Notes: generated by a model not told the origin, from the letters alone. A DNA stretch of 64,000 nt from B30-G6 sp963701385 (GCA_963701385.1 CAVOZW010000016.1:124001-188000); one strand, 5' to 3'; counted from the first letter of the stretch, positions 18,344 to 27,423 are shown. Made by a program: numbers and translations.

Positions 18344-19874
18344 ACAGATCGTCATCAATGTGGCTGAACACGAGACACGCGTGGCGCTTCTGGAAGATGG
18401 AACCATTGCCGAACTTTTTATCGAGAGAGATGACGGCTCGGACATTGCCGGAAACATATACAAAGCAAGGGTGCAACGGGTGCTTCCAGGCATGCAGGCG
18501 GCTTTCGTGGACATCGGTCTGGACCAGGCGGCCTTTATATATGTGGATGATGTTTTGGGAGACAACCTCAAGGAAATCGAGCGTCTTTTCGAATCGAGCG
18601 ACAGCGAAGATGAAGCACCTTTTTTAGAAAACAGGACATCTGAAGGTCTATCGGTCCCAAAAGCAAACAATATCGAGGAGTTAATTGCCGAAGGACAAGA
18701 GTTGCTGGTCCAGGTGATCAAGTCGCCCATGGGAACGAAAGGCGCCCGGATTTCTTCTCATATTTCACTCCCCGGGCGCTTTCTGGTGCTGATGCCCACA
18801 TCCCAGCATATCGGCATTTCACGGCGAATCGAGGATATCGTCGAAAGAGACCGGCTCAAGGAAATGGTGAGTGCATCGAGAATCGACAACCTTGGCTACA
18901 TCGTGAGAACGGCCGCCGAGGGGATTCAACAGGAAAAACTGTCATATGAAATGGGCTTCCTTAGAAATATCTGGGCGGGCATCAAAAAGAAATATGAAAA
19001 TGCGTCTTGCCCAAGCAGGCTTCATCAGGAACTATCGGTCAGCCTTCGGGCAGTCAGAGACCTCCTCATTCAAGACGCCGAAAAACTTGTTATTGACTCA
19101 CGGGAAGGATACGAATCGATTCTTTCTTTCCTGGATACCTTAATGCCGAGTCTAAAAGAGTCGGTGGAATGCTATGAAGGGTCGGAGTCGATTTTTGAAG
19201 CCTACAATTTGGAAGGCGACATTCAACGGGCACTTAAACGAAAAGTCTGGCTAAAATCAGGCGGATACATTGTCATCGAGCAAACAGAGGCCCTGGTGGC
19301 CATCGATGTAAATACCGGTCGGTACGTGGGCAAATACAACCTGGAAGAGACGATTACCAAGACCAACCTCGAGGCGGTCAAAGAAATTGCCTATCAGGTA
19401 CGCTTGAGAGACATCGGCGGCATCATTATCATCGATTTTATCGATATGGAAAAAACGTCCAACCAGGCAAAGGTGTTTAATGCATTGACGGAGGCACTGA
19501 AAAAAGATCGCAGCAAGACGCATGTGCTTCCCATGTCTGAAATGGGACTCATTCAGATGACACGCAAACGCGTGCGAAAACCGCTAACAAGGTTACTTTG
19601 TGAGCCCTGCAGTTATTGTGACGGTGAAGGCTATCTTGTTTCCAGAAAAACAATCAGTTATAATATCTACCGAGCCGTTCTGAAAGAAGCCGGAACGATG
19701 ATGGGCGTACGGTTTACGGTAAGGGTAAATCCGGAGATCGCTGAGTTGCTTTACGGTGAAGAGAATACGCTTATCAGCTCTCTTGAAAAAAAAATCGGCA
19801 AACGTGTCGCTATTTATCCAAACCCAAAATTTCACATGGAAGAATTTGATATCATAGAGAGTATGGGGCCATAA
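18336..19874 (+). CDS. rng: Ribonuclease G (RNase E/G family)
   Basis: An endoribonuclease for rRNA 5' maturation and mRNA turnover, 512 residues, the RNase G length without the long RNase E scaffold tail. The N-terminal S1 domain (about 37-130) follows VNVAEHETRVALLED. The DNase I-like catalytic region has the metal-binding residues in VAIDVNTGRYVG (about 325) and IIDFIDM (about 370). The Zn-link Cys pair is in CEPCSYCDGEG (about 423). It is translationally coupled to the radical SAM gene by an 8-bp overlap, and rpmH follows after 133 bp. Confidence 0.95.
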   Translation: MYKQIVINVAEHETRVALLEDGTIAELFIERDDGSDIAGNIYKARVQRVLPGMQAAFVDIGLDQAAFIYVDDVLGDNLKEIERLFESSDSEDEAPFLENRTSEGLSVPKANNIEELIAEGQELLVQVIKSPMGTKGARISSHISLPGRFLVLMPTSQHIGISRRIEDIVERDRLKEMVSASRIDNLGYIVRTAAEGIQQEKLSYEMGFLRNIWAGIKKKYENASCPSRLHQELSVSLRAVRDLLIQDAEKLVIDSREGYESILSFLDTLMPSLKESVECYEGSESIFEAYNLEGDIQRALKRKVWLKSGGYIVIEQTEALVAIDVNTGRYVGKYNLEETITKTNLEAVKEIAYQVRLRDIGGIIIIDFIDMEKTSNQAKVFNALTEALKKDRSKTHVLPMSEMGLIQMTRKRVRKPLTRLLCEPCSYCDGEGYLVSRKTISYNIYRAVLKEAGTMMGVRFTVRVNPEIAELLYGEENTLISSLEKKIGKRVAIYPNPKFHMEEFDIIESMGP

Positions 19875-20007
19875 AAAGACACTTGATTTCATGTCGTTTT
19901 ATTTGCAAGCCAAGAGAAAATGCCCTGTTGACAAATGAAAAATAATATGATTTCGTACTTAGTTTAAATATGTTGGAAGTAAATAACGCATCTTAGAGGT
20001 TAAAAAA

Positions 20008-20142
20008 ATGAAACGAACATATCAGCCAAGCAAGATTAAACGTGCCAGAACGCATGGCTTTTTGCATCGAATGTCCACGAAAGCAGGAAGAAGAATTGTC
20101 AACAGAAGACGGCAAAAAGGCAGAAAGCGGCTGTCCGCTTAG
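20008..20142 (+). CDS. rpmH: 50S ribosomal protein L34
   Basis: A 44-residue, strongly basic protein beginning MKRTYQPSKIKRARTHGF and ending QKGRKRLSA, a nearly canonical L34 with the conserved RMSTKAGRRIVNRRR core. It belongs to the large ribosomal subunit. The start follows a purine-rich TTAGAGGTT site. It heads the classic rpmH-rnpA-yidD-yidC-jag-mnmE block, which in many bacteria lies beside dnaA. Here dnaA is not adjacent, and dnaN lies 13 kb away. Confidence 0.97.
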   Translation: MKRTYQPSKIKRARTHGFLHRMSTKAGRRIVNRRRQKGRKRLSA

Positions 20143-20229
20143 ACACCACCCATTCTACACATCAACGATTTGTCAGAAAGGAATTATCAGCAGGTCAAAA
20201 AAATTTGTTTGGCGGAATAAAAGCACCCT

Positions 20230-20607
20230 TTGGTTACGGAAAGTTTTCTGTTGAACGGCAACACATATACCAAAGCAGACAGGCTGCGAAAGCGAAGCGA
20301 ATTTATTCATGTTTCTCAACAGGGTAAAAGAGCACAGAACAAGCATTTTATTGTCTGTTATTGCTCTGGCCCAAACAGCGCATCGCGAATTGGTATCACC
20401 GTAACAAAGCGGGTCGGGAAAGCAGTCAAAAGGAACAGGATTAAAAGGATCGTTCGCGAACACTTCCGGCTAAACCGGAAACACACTCAATCGTATCTCG
20501 ATATCAATGTCATCGCGAAAAAAGAAGCTGCGGATTTAACATCTGAGGAAATGTTTCAATCCTTAAATGGTTTGTTTGAGAAGATCAAGAGGGCTTGTTG
20601 TCATTAA
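20230..20607 (+). CDS. rnpA: Ribonuclease P protein component
   Basis: The protein cofactor of RNase P, which matures the 5' ends of tRNAs. About 125 residues, normal length. The family signature is clear: RLRKRSEFIHVSQQGKRAQN, then RIGITVTKRVGKAVKRNRIKRIVREHFR, the RNA-binding arginine/lysine-rich motif. No ATG precedes the domain, so the start is probably the TTG at 20230. It lies between rpmH and yidD and overlaps the latter. The RNA component rnpB was not found in the window. Confidence 0.95.
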   Translation: MVTESFLLNGNTYTKADRLRKRSEFIHVSQQGKRAQNKHFIVCYCSGPNSASRIGITVTKRVGKAVKRNRIKRIVREHFRLNRKHTQSYLDINVIAKKEAADLTSEEMFQSLNGLFEKIKRACCH

Positions 20608-20812
20608 GTATCTATTTCTCATCCTTATAAAAGCATACCAGTTTACGATATCTCCGGTGTTGGGTCCCGCTTGCCGATTTTCACCCAATTGTTCCACGTA
20701 TTCCTATGAAGCGATAACGCGATATGGTACGGTAAAAGGCCTGTTACTTTCGATCAAGCGGGTATTGAAGTGCCACCCATATCATCCAGGCGGAAGCGAT
20801 CCGGTTCCTTAA
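20567..20812 (+). CDS. yidD: Membrane protein insertion efficiency factor YidD
   Basis: A small protein that assists YidC-dependent membrane insertion. The core LFLILIKAYQFTISPVLGPACRF followed by CSTYSYEAITRYGTVKGLLLS and CHPYHPGGSDPVP matches the family, including its three cysteines. The only ATG, at 20567, gives 81 residues and a 41-bp overlap with rnpA. Family members normally start near KYLFLIL, so a non-AUG start such as ATT at about 20603 is possible. It sits in the conserved order between rnpA and yidC. Confidence 0.92.
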   Translation: MVCLRRSRGLVVIKYLFLILIKAYQFTISPVLGPACRFSPNCSTYSYEAITRYGTVKGLLLSIKRVLKCHPYHPGGSDPVP

Positions 20813-20949
20813 TCAATTCCTGTGCAGGTGGTTAACCACGCCTCTTTTCGTAGCTTTTCACTCGTTTTATTCCCCAGCCATTCTGTTTGTGAAATATCAT
20901 CCAATGTTGCTTTCCGTTGAGCCTAAAAACCGACCAGTAGGAGAAGATT

Positions 20950-22620
20950 ATGGAGCAAGCTCGTGTGTTGATTGCAATTGTATTGTCGTTTCTTGTTTTT
21001 TTTGCGTGGAACTTCTTTTTCGTCGAGAAGCAGACACCGGAGACGCCGCAATCAGATATCGCAGTCCAGAAAACCGAAAAAGAAACCTTGGCCCAGCCGG
21101 AAGTGCCTGTCAATACAACTGTGGAAGAAAAACCGGCGGAGCCCTATGTGGCAGAGGCGCCCCTTGATTCACAAAACACGCTGCCGCGGATAATTACGGT
21201 TGAGTCACCCTTTTATTCGGTTGCCATCAATGAGAAGGGCGCCGTGTTTCAAAGCTATGTCTTGAAAGACTATAAGGAAAGCATCGACCCGGGGGCGGCT
21301 TATAAGGAGCTGATCGATCCGGCCGCCAGCCACGATATGCTCAAGCTGTCCCTGGCCGAAAAGAGCATTCCCGGTCTGGAGGACGCCATCTTCTCTGCCG
21401 AAGTTATCCCCGACACGCTTGCCGTGGTGGAGACGGAAAAAGATCTTGTTTTTAAATGGCTTTCTGATACCGGCGTTCTGATAGAAAAACGCTATACTTT
21501 TACACCGCAAAGCTATCTGATCCAGATGACCATCGACATCAAGAACGGATCTGAAATGCCGATTGTCGACAAGGTGATCCTTAACATTAAAACAGATTCA
21601 GAATCTGAACAGGGGGGTTATTCTTTCGAAGGCCCCTGTGCCTTGATTGATGGAAAGCTAGAACAGATCAAAAAAAAGAAAATAGAAGATAAAAGTGAAT
21701 ATACAGGTAATATCAAATGGTTAGCGATTGTCGACAGATATTTCATGAAGAGTCTAATTCCCTTGGATGATACCGGCGGTGTTATGAAACTCTCACTGGA
21801 CAGCGATGGGATTTTGGGTAGTCGTTATATCGGTCAGGAAAATACGATTCAACCTGGAACGCAGAAGCGCTATGTCTACGAGATATTTTTCGGTCCTAAA
21901 AGCATGCAGGTTCTCAAGGATATCGGTCACGACCTCAGTAAGGCCATTCATTTCGGGATGTTCGACATTATCGCAAAACCGCTTCTATGGTTTATGAATT
22001 TTATTTACGGCAGGGTTCCCAATTATGGCATTGCCATTATTGTCCTGACCATATTGACGAAACTTGTGCTTTGGCCACTTGGATCAAAAAGCTATAAGTC
22101 CATGAGTGAAATGAAGCGCCTGCAACCGCTGATGGCAGAGATAAGGGAGAAGTATAAAGATGACAAAAAGATGATGAACCAAGAAATCATGTCATTGTAC
22201 CGAACGTACAAAATCAACCCGATGGGGGGATGTCTTCCTATGATTCTGCAAATTCCCGTCTTTTTTGCACTGTATCGCATGCTTTATCAGGCTATCGAGC
22301 TCAGGCACGCGCCCTTCTTTTTGTGGATAAACGATCTTTCAGCCCCGGATCGACTGTTTCATTTTTCCTTTTCGATACCATTTATGCAGCCGCCTTATGG
22401 TATACCCGTGTTGACGGTCATTATGGGCGCGACCATGCTGTTACAGCAGAAAATGTCCCCACCACCCGGAGATCCGACACAGGCAAAAATGATGATGCTC
22501 ATGCCGATCGTTTTTACGGTAATTTTCATCAATTTTTCTTCAGGACTGGTACTCTACTGGTTGATTAACAATATATTGTCGATTGCACAGCAGACTTATA
22601 TACAGAAAAAATATGCATAA
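20950..22620 (+). CDS. yidC: Membrane protein insertase YidC (Oxa1 family)
   Basis: An inner-membrane insertase of 556 residues, typical for Gram-negative YidC. The first transmembrane helix covers about 6-23 (LIAIVLSFLVFFAWNFFFVE). A large periplasmic domain covers about 55-335. The conserved C-terminal insertase region has helices near 352, 425, 470 and 510 and the signature GCLPMILQIPVFFALYRML. It follows yidD after a 137-bp gap, starts after GGAGAAG, and is followed by jag after 14 bp. Confidence 0.97.
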   Translation: MEQARVLIAIVLSFLVFFAWNFFFVEKQTPETPQSDIAVQKTEKETLAQPEVPVNTTVEEKPAEPYVAEAPLDSQNTLPRIITVESPFYSVAINEKGAVFQSYVLKDYKESIDPGAAYKELIDPAASHDMLKLSLAEKSIPGLEDAIFSAEVIPDTLAVVETEKDLVFKWLSDTGVLIEKRYTFTPQSYLIQMTIDIKNGSEMPIVDKVILNIKTDSESEQGGYSFEGPCALIDGKLEQIKKKKIEDKSEYTGNIKWLAIVDRYFMKSLIPLDDTGGVMKLSLDSDGILGSRYIGQENTIQPGTQKRYVYEIFFGPKSMQVLKDIGHDLSKAIHFGMFDIIAKPLLWFMNFIYGRVPNYGIAIIVLTILTKLVLWPLGSKSYKSMSEMKRLQPLMAEIREKYKDDKKMMNQEIMSLYRTYKINPMGGCLPMILQIPVFFALYRMLYQAIELRHAPFFLWINDLSAPDRLFHFSFSIPFMQPPYGIPVLTVIMGATMLLQQKMSPPPGDPTQAKMMMLMPIVFTVIFINFSSGLVLYWLINNILSIAQQTYIQKKYA

Positions 22621-22634
22621 AAGAGAGGAAGGCC

Positions 22635-23396
22635 ATGTCCCCTGTTTTAGAATTTGAAAGTAAAAGTGTGGAAGAAGCGGTTCAAAAAGCAAGTCAGCGG
22701 CTGAACATCCCACCCAGCAAGCTGACGCATGATGTCATCTCCCACGGGTCCAGCGGTATTTTTGGGTTGGTTGGTTCCAAAAAAGCGAAAATAAGAGTGG
22801 TTGTTCCGGATGACGTGGCAGCAAAAAATGGCTTTACGACCGCACAAGAAATGAAAGAGGATTGCGAAGAAGCCGTCGCGATAGTGGACGAAGCGTTTGG
22901 AAAAGAAGTTGCAACCAGCATATCCCAGGAGAGCGTCGAGCTTGGAAAAGAGGTGTTGCAGAAAATGGTTGATTTTATTACTAGCGATGCGGCCATAGCC
23001 GTAACCCAAAACGAGGGGAAGCTCCGTTACGAGGTGTCCGGAGGAACCACTGCCGTCCTTATCGGGAAAAAAGGACAGACCCTGGAAGCCATGCAATACC
23101 TTGTTGAAAAAATAGTCAACAAGCAGAACGAACAGCGAATTCGTGTTGAAGTCGATATCGAAGGATACCTTCAAGCCCAGCGTGAACGACTCGAAAAACT
23201 GGCTCTACGGTTAAGTGAAAAAGTGAAAAAAACCGCAAAACCCGTGATGGCGGGTCAGTTCAATGCCCATGACCGCAGAATCATTCATATCGCTTTGAAA
23301 GAGGATCGAGATGTACGCACACACAGTGTTGGCGAAGGATATTATCGCAAGTTAAAGATTTATCCAAAAAGAAAACGCAAAAAAGACCCATCATAA
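22635..23396 (+). CDS. jag: Jag/KhpB RNA-binding protein (Jag-N, KH and R3H domains)
   Basis: A 253-residue RNA-binding protein. Jag-N covers about 5-50 (ESKSVEEAVQKASQRLNIP). The KH-like domain (about 115-190) has the GKKGQTLEAMQYLVEKIVNK helix. The C-terminal R3H domain (about 190-250) has the Arg-x3-His feature in NAHDRRIIHIALKEDRDVRT. Known homologues bind RNA with KhpA and affect envelope synthesis. It is in the conserved position between yidC and mnmE and has a strong GAGAGGAAGG ribosome-binding region. Confidence 0.93.
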   Translation: MSPVLEFESKSVEEAVQKASQRLNIPPSKLTHDVISHGSSGIFGLVGSKKAKIRVVVPDDVAAKNGFTTAQEMKEDCEEAVAIVDEAFGKEVATSISQESVELGKEVLQKMVDFITSDAAIAVTQNEGKLRYEVSGGTTAVLIGKKGQTLEAMQYLVEKIVNKQNEQRIRVEVDIEGYLQAQRERLEKLALRLSEKVKKTAKPVMAGQFNAHDRRIIHIALKEDRDVRTHSVGEGYYRKLKIYPKRKRKKDPS

Positions 23397-23411
23397 ACAA
23401 AAAAAACATAC

Positions 23412-24818
23412 ATGAAAAGCACCACAATAGCCGCCATATCCACACCTTTTGGGAGTGGTGGTATTGGAATTATCCGGCTTTCCGGAGATCAATCCGTCCA
23501 TATTTTAACAGCCCTGTTTCAAAGGACGCCTGGTTGCGATAAAAGCGCGCGCGTCAGTCCGCAAAGCCCGTTGGTGTCTCATCGGTTTTATCATGGGAAC
23601 ATCTTCGACCCTGATACCAGGGAAATCATCGATGAAGTTTTGGTTGTGGTCATGCTGGCACCCAAATCATATACGCGCGAAAATGTCGTTGAAATCCACT
23701 CGCACTCAGGGGCGGTCGTATTAGGAAAAATCTACCAAAAGGTTTTAGATGCCGGCGCCAAGATCGCCGAACCAGGGGAATTTACGAAACGCGCCTTTCT
23801 CAATGGCAGAATCGACCTGACCCAGGCAGAAGCCGTTGTGGACATCATCAATGCAAAAACCGGCACGGCACTCAAAATCGCCAATCGTCAACTGGCAGGG
23901 GGCTTGACTGAAAAGATTAGCGATATCAGGGAAGCGCTGCTCGGTATTCGTGCCTTGCTGGAAGTGGCCATAGACTTCACTGATGATGTAGAGGATGAAA
24001 TTCACGCCCAAGCCATGCTGGCGTCGCTCGAAGAGGGGGTTCTCGAAAAAATTGACCAACTGCTTCGGAATTATGAACAGGATCATTTTTACAGGGACGG
24101 GGTCAGGATGGCTGTCATCGGACGACCCAATGTCGGAAAGTCGAGTCTGATGAACCAGCTGATCCAAAGAGAACGGGCCATCGTAACGGCGGTGCCAGGG
24201 ACAACGCGCGACGTCATTGAAGAAACGTTGCACATCCAGGGACTTCCGGTTCTTATTATGGATACGGCCGGTCTTCACGAAGCCCAGGGTGAGGTTGAAA
24301 AGCTGGGTATCAAAAAGACGCGTCAGTCCATCAAGGCCGCCGACATGGTTCTTTTTCTGGTGGATTCCCGGGAACCGCCGCATCACGAAGATTATGCCAT
24401 TTATCGGGAAGTCTCAGACAAGAAACATCTCATCATTCAGAACAAAATCGATTTGTCTTGTGGGGAGAGCTGTTTTGTTTTACCTGACACCTGGCATCCG
24501 AATGCTTGTGTGAAAATATCGGCTCTTGTCGGAACCCATATCGAGGATCTCAAGCGGGCGATATGGAAGGTCATGGTCGGGGATACGGGTGTTGTCAGAG
24601 AGGTGGAAATCGTTCCCAATCTTCGTCATAAAAGCGCACTGGAGCAGTGCCTGCTCTCTTGCAGGCGCGCCAGACGGGCCATGATAAAAGACAGACCTGC
24701 AGAAATCGTTGCGGCGGACATCATGGAAGCGATCGGTCGACTAGACAAGGTATTAGGAAACCAATATCAGCCTGATGTTCTAGATCAAATATTCAGCCGG
24801 TTCTGTATCGGGAAATAA
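23412..24818 (+). CDS. mnmE: tRNA modification GTPase MnmE (TrmE)
   Basis: With MnmG it modifies the wobble uridine of certain tRNAs. 468 residues. The N-terminal tetrahydrofolate-binding domain (1-120) contains TRENVVEIHSHSG. The G domain, inserted at about 220-380, has GRPNVGKSS (G1), TTRDVIEE (G2), DTAGLHE (G3) and NKID (G4). The C-terminus ends FCIGK, containing the catalytic Cys of the C-x-GK motif. Two parS sites follow at once. MnmG and the expected parAB are not in the window. Confidence 0.97.
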   Translation: MKSTTIAAISTPFGSGGIGIIRLSGDQSVHILTALFQRTPGCDKSARVSPQSPLVSHRFYHGNIFDPDTREIIDEVLVVVMLAPKSYTRENVVEIHSHSGAVVLGKIYQKVLDAGAKIAEPGEFTKRAFLNGRIDLTQAEAVVDIINAKTGTALKIANRQLAGGLTEKISDIREALLGIRALLEVAIDFTDDVEDEIHAQAMLASLEEGVLEKIDQLLRNYEQDHFYRDGVRMAVIGRPNVGKSSLMNQLIQRERAIVTAVPGTTRDVIEETLHIQGLPVLIMDTAGLHEAQGEVEKLGIKKTRQSIKAADMVLFLVDSREPPHHEDYAIYREVSDKKHLIIQNKIDLSCGESCFVLPDTWHPNACVKISALVGTHIEDLKRAIWKVMVGDTGVVREVEIVPNLRHKSALEQCLLSCRRARRAMIKDRPAEIVAADIMEAIGRLDKVLGNQYQPDVLDQIFSRFCIGK

Positions 24819-24834
24819 TGTTTCACGTGAAACA
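24819..24834. promoter_or_regulatory. parS centromere site 1
   Basis: A perfect 16-bp palindrome, TGTTTCACGTGAAACA, identical to the canonical chromosomal parS bound by ParB. It begins directly after the mnmE stop codon. Confidence 0.92.
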
Positions 24835-24854
24835 TTTTCTAGGTCGGAGGGTGA

Positions 24855-24870
24855 TGTTTCACGTGAAACA
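24855..24870. promoter_or_regulatory. parS centromere site 2
   Basis: A second perfect TGTTTCACGTGAAACA, 36 bp after the first (start to start). It lies 18 bp before the next gene, so ParB spreading could influence that gene's expression. The pair marks this as a chromosome-segregation region. Confidence 0.92.
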
Positions 24871-24888
24871 AAAAACAAGGAGTCAGTA

Positions 24889-25572
24889 ATGAACTTGGAG
24901 CCCTATTTTAAGCAATATGAAGCATTGTTGAAAGCGGCAGATGATGTTTTCAACAAGGTTAACCAAGAATACCCTGAGAACGTTAAGTGTAAGCAGGGGT
25001 GTTCAGACTGCTGTTATGCGCTTTTCGATGTGACCCTAATTGAAGCGCTCTATGTCAAGCACCACTTTGAGAAATGTTTTGAAGGGCTGGACAGAGAACG
25101 GCGTATTGACATTGCCAACAGAATCGACCGCCAGCTCTATAAGTTGAAACGAAACGCCTATAAGGAGTTGGAGGCGGGCAGAGAAGAGGCGGATATTTTA
25201 GGGGACCTGGCTGACAAGAAGGTGCGATGTCCTCTCTTGAATGATCAAAACGCTTGCGATCTGTACGAATACAGACCTATTACATGCCGGTTTTACGGTA
25301 TACCGACCGCTATCGCCGGAGAGGGGCATACCTGTGGTCTTTCTGGCTTTTTGAAAGGGACGGCCTATCCCACCGTGAAGCTCGATATCATTCAGCAAAA
25401 ACTCTTCGAGCTCTCTACAAAGCTGGTTGCCGATATTCAGTCGCGATATTCCAGGATGGGTGAAATGCTGATACCGATATCCATGGCCTTGTTGACCGAC
25501 TTTGATGATACCTATCTTGGCGTCAAGGGCGCTGAAGAGGACCAAACCAACATAAAAACAGATCAAGCTTGA
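24889..25572 (+). CDS. YkgJ-family putative Fe-S/zinc-binding cysteine-cluster protein
   Basis: A 227-residue protein with the UPF0153/YkgJ signature: an N-terminal Cys cluster CKQGCSDCCYALFDVTLIEA (about 41-60), then CPLLNDQNACDLYEYRPITC with RFYGIPT (about 105-132). These cysteines are thought to bind a metal or Fe-S cluster; the biochemical role is unknown. It starts after an AAGGAG site, right behind two parS sites. A small helical hypothetical gene follows closely. Confidence 0.75.
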   Translation: MNLEPYFKQYEALLKAADDVFNKVNQEYPENVKCKQGCSDCCYALFDVTLIEALYVKHHFEKCFEGLDRERRIDIANRIDRQLYKLKRNAYKELEAGREEADILGDLADKKVRCPLLNDQNACDLYEYRPITCRFYGIPTAIAGEGHTCGLSGFLKGTAYPTVKLDIIQQKLFELSTKLVADIQSRYSRMGEMLIPISMALLTDFDDTYLGVKGAEEDQTNIKTDQA

Positions 25573-25685
25573 GTGTTTGTCTGTTTCCAGGGACATGTGC
25601 GGACGGGTATCGATCCGTCTGTATTGAAAACACGCGGAGGGCACTAGAACAGATGCCCGCGAAAATTTGGCTGAAGAGGATTCGA

Positions 25686-26030
25686 ATGAACACGTCGTCT
25701 TGCGAGGAAACAGACAGAAAAAAGGCCATTTTCGACGCCATGTCACCACGCCGCCAACGGCATATTATGAAAAAGGGCTACGACAAGTGGGAACCATTTC
25801 AGGCACCAAAAGACCCCATCGATATTCGCAAGGATAAAAGTGAGCGCACGGCCCAGATGCTGGTTAGGGAATTTCTACAAACGAAAGCCAGGGGAAACGA
25901 CAGTCCTGCCTACAGAAGAGGGGTTCTGGAAATCAGTCTTGGGCTCGTCAATGACGATGACCGGTTTCTGGGAATGTATGAATTTTCCCGCTGGTACAGG
26001 GATCTCCTGATTCGTGAGGGATACGAATAG
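25686..26030 (+). CDS. Conserved-looking hypothetical protein, charged and helical
   Basis: An unrecognised protein of 114 residues from the ATG at 25686, preceded by GAAGAGG. An ATG at 25653 is an alternative. The sequence is rich in charged residues, with no membrane segment or signal peptide: SPRRQRHIMKKGYDKWEPFQ, later GVLEISLGLVNDDDRFLGMY. It follows the YkgJ-type gene on the same strand and probably shares its transcript. No function can be proposed. Confidence 0.6.
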   Translation: MNTSSCEETDRKKAIFDAMSPRRQRHIMKKGYDKWEPFQAPKDPIDIRKDKSERTAQMLVREFLQTKARGNDSPAYRRGVLEISLGLVNDDDRFLGMYEFSRWYRDLLIREGYE

Positions 26031-26125
26031 TAAAATCGCTGAGCGCTGATACGAAACGCGTCAGCACCCTTTTTCCGCCCCTTTCAAGGTTGTTGAAAGC
26101 GCCGTCGTTTTCATCGAAGGTGCGA

Positions 26126-26659
26126 TCATTTTTCATTCTTGATAACCCACTGCCGCATCATCGGCACCACGTGACCGTTCCAGTCATTGCCAACGCGCAA
26201 CGTAAGAAACCGTTCAAAAAGCGTGTCGATGAACGTCAGGATTGTTTCGATCAAATAGATTTTTTCCAGCAATGCGCCTTCGACATCATCGACAGACTCG
26301 ATGGGGCCGGTGGTGGACATCTTCATATTGGAAACAGAAAGACTTTCGCCTTTGAGGTTGAATTCCCATGTCATTCCTGGTGACTTGGCCTCCAGGGAAA
26401 GCTCCGTAACGAGAGAGCCCTGACGGAGAGGCAGGATGCCGGCTTCGAAATTAGCATAATCCCCCTTGATGGTGATCTTATCGGCATGATTCTCGCGCGG
26501 GTTTTCCAGAACGATGCGTTTTCCAAGGGCCAGAAAGATGGTCGGTGGATCGGATTGCCCCAGACGGTGTCCATCGGTTTCAATAAGATACCAGAGCCAG
26601 GTTAAAAACTCATGCCCGATAAATTTATAGCGATTAAAAGCAGTTGCAATGTCAAGCAT
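26126..26659 (-). CDS. Possible RdgC C-terminal-like protein
   Basis: A 177-residue protein. The opening YKFIGHEFLTWLWYLIE and the closing FERFLTLRVGNDW, with a beta-rich middle in which whole-protein accumulation terms alternate (LVTELSLEAKSPGMTWEFNL), resemble the C-terminal part of RdgC-like proteins. It begins 4 nt after the RdgC-N-like gene, in a different frame, so the two are probably made together and may form one functional unit. The assignment is by pattern only; otherwise it is a hypothetical protein. Confidence 0.45.
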   Translation of the reverse strand: MLDIATAFNRYKFIGHEFLTWLWYLIETDGHRLGQSDPPTIFLALGKRIVLENPRENHADKITIKGDYANFEAGILPLRQGSLVTELSLEAKSPGMTWEFNLKGESLSVSNMKMSTTGPIESVDDVEGALLEKIYLIETILTFIDTLFERFLTLRVGNDWNGHVVPMMRQWVIKNEK

Positions 26660-26663
26660 CGGT

Positions 26664-27278
26664 TTACCTCTGAATTTTCGTGGGTGAGAGGGTTGTCAGT
26701 AAGTCGAGGTCAAAACCGGACATGCCGGGAGACGATTCTGCAAAAGTGAAGGGAAATATACGTGTCAGAACCAGCCCGAAAGATATTTTGAAAAGGGTTT
26801 CTAGTTCTTCGTTAGGCCCTTTGAGATGCGAAAAAAACCAGAGTTGGGACGCTTCATAATTCCACACAACGTTATAGATATTGGGTGTCGCCGGAATCCG
26901 GAGTCCCAAAAGGTTGATGACATTTTCCCTGATCATTTTTTTTTCATTCTTGGAAAGGAATTCCCGTCCGGATGCCTGGCATTTTTTGGCAATCTCGATG
27001 GCCATATATTTTTGAACCAATTTGGACGGGATACTCTTTTTATCGATTCTCAGTGAAAAGACAAAATAGTTTCCATAAACAAATGAAGACCCCTCGAAGC
27101 TGGGTGTAAACGGATCCTGGAAGGACGTCCATCCCGCCGATTGGGAAGATTCGACGTCGTCGGTATCTGGAAGCATGTTTTTGCGCAACCCGAGATAAAC
27201 CGTTTCGGTTTGGGGATCATCTAGCTTGCCATTGACCCGGTATCGGGCGATGCTGACAGCGCTGGAAAGTAGGCTCAT
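26664..27278 (-). CDS. RdgC-like recombination-associated protein, N-terminal part
   Basis: A 204-residue protein resembling the first two-thirds of RdgC, a ring-shaped DNA-binding protein that limits RecA activity. The strongest match is the segment LRIDKKSIPSKLVQKYMAIE followed by a charged helix (SKNEKKMIRENVINLLGLR) and IYNVVWNYEASQLWFFSHLK, which correspond in order to RdgC's conserved centre. The C-terminal RdgC region is missing here but may be supplied by the next gene, 4 nt downstream. A strong terminator-like hairpin lies upstream at 27315-27375. Confidence 0.6.
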   Translation of the reverse strand: MSLLSSAVSIARYRVNGKLDDPQTETVYLGLRKNMLPDTDDVESSQSAGWTSFQDPFTPSFEGSSFVYGNYFVFSLRIDKKSIPSKLVQKYMAIEIAKKCQASGREFLSKNEKKMIRENVINLLGLRIPATPNIYNVVWNYEASQLWFFSHLKGPNEELETLFKISFGLVLTRIFPFTFAESSPGMSGFDLDLLTTLSPTKIQR

Positions 27279-27314
27279 AAAAGACTCCTCTGTTTGACCC
27301 GCAACAGCTAATTG

Positions 27315-27373
27315 AAAAACCGGGGGGGCTTCTCATTCGGGTAATTTCCGTTGAGCATTCCGAAACCCCCCCA
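27315..27373 (-). terminator. Strong GC hairpin, terminator of the minus-strand oad/ABM transcript
   Basis: On the minus strand a run of seven G (27366-27372) pairs with seven C (27322-27328). An inner UUCGG/CCGAA stem extends it, and GGTTTTTC follows. This is the form of a rho-independent terminator. It would end leftward transcription from oadG-oadB-ABM before the RdgC-like genes. Confidence 0.6.
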
Positions 27374-27423
27374 AAGTAAATCGATTTATGGTGAATTATA
27401 CCAGCAGGTTATGAGCTGACGCC

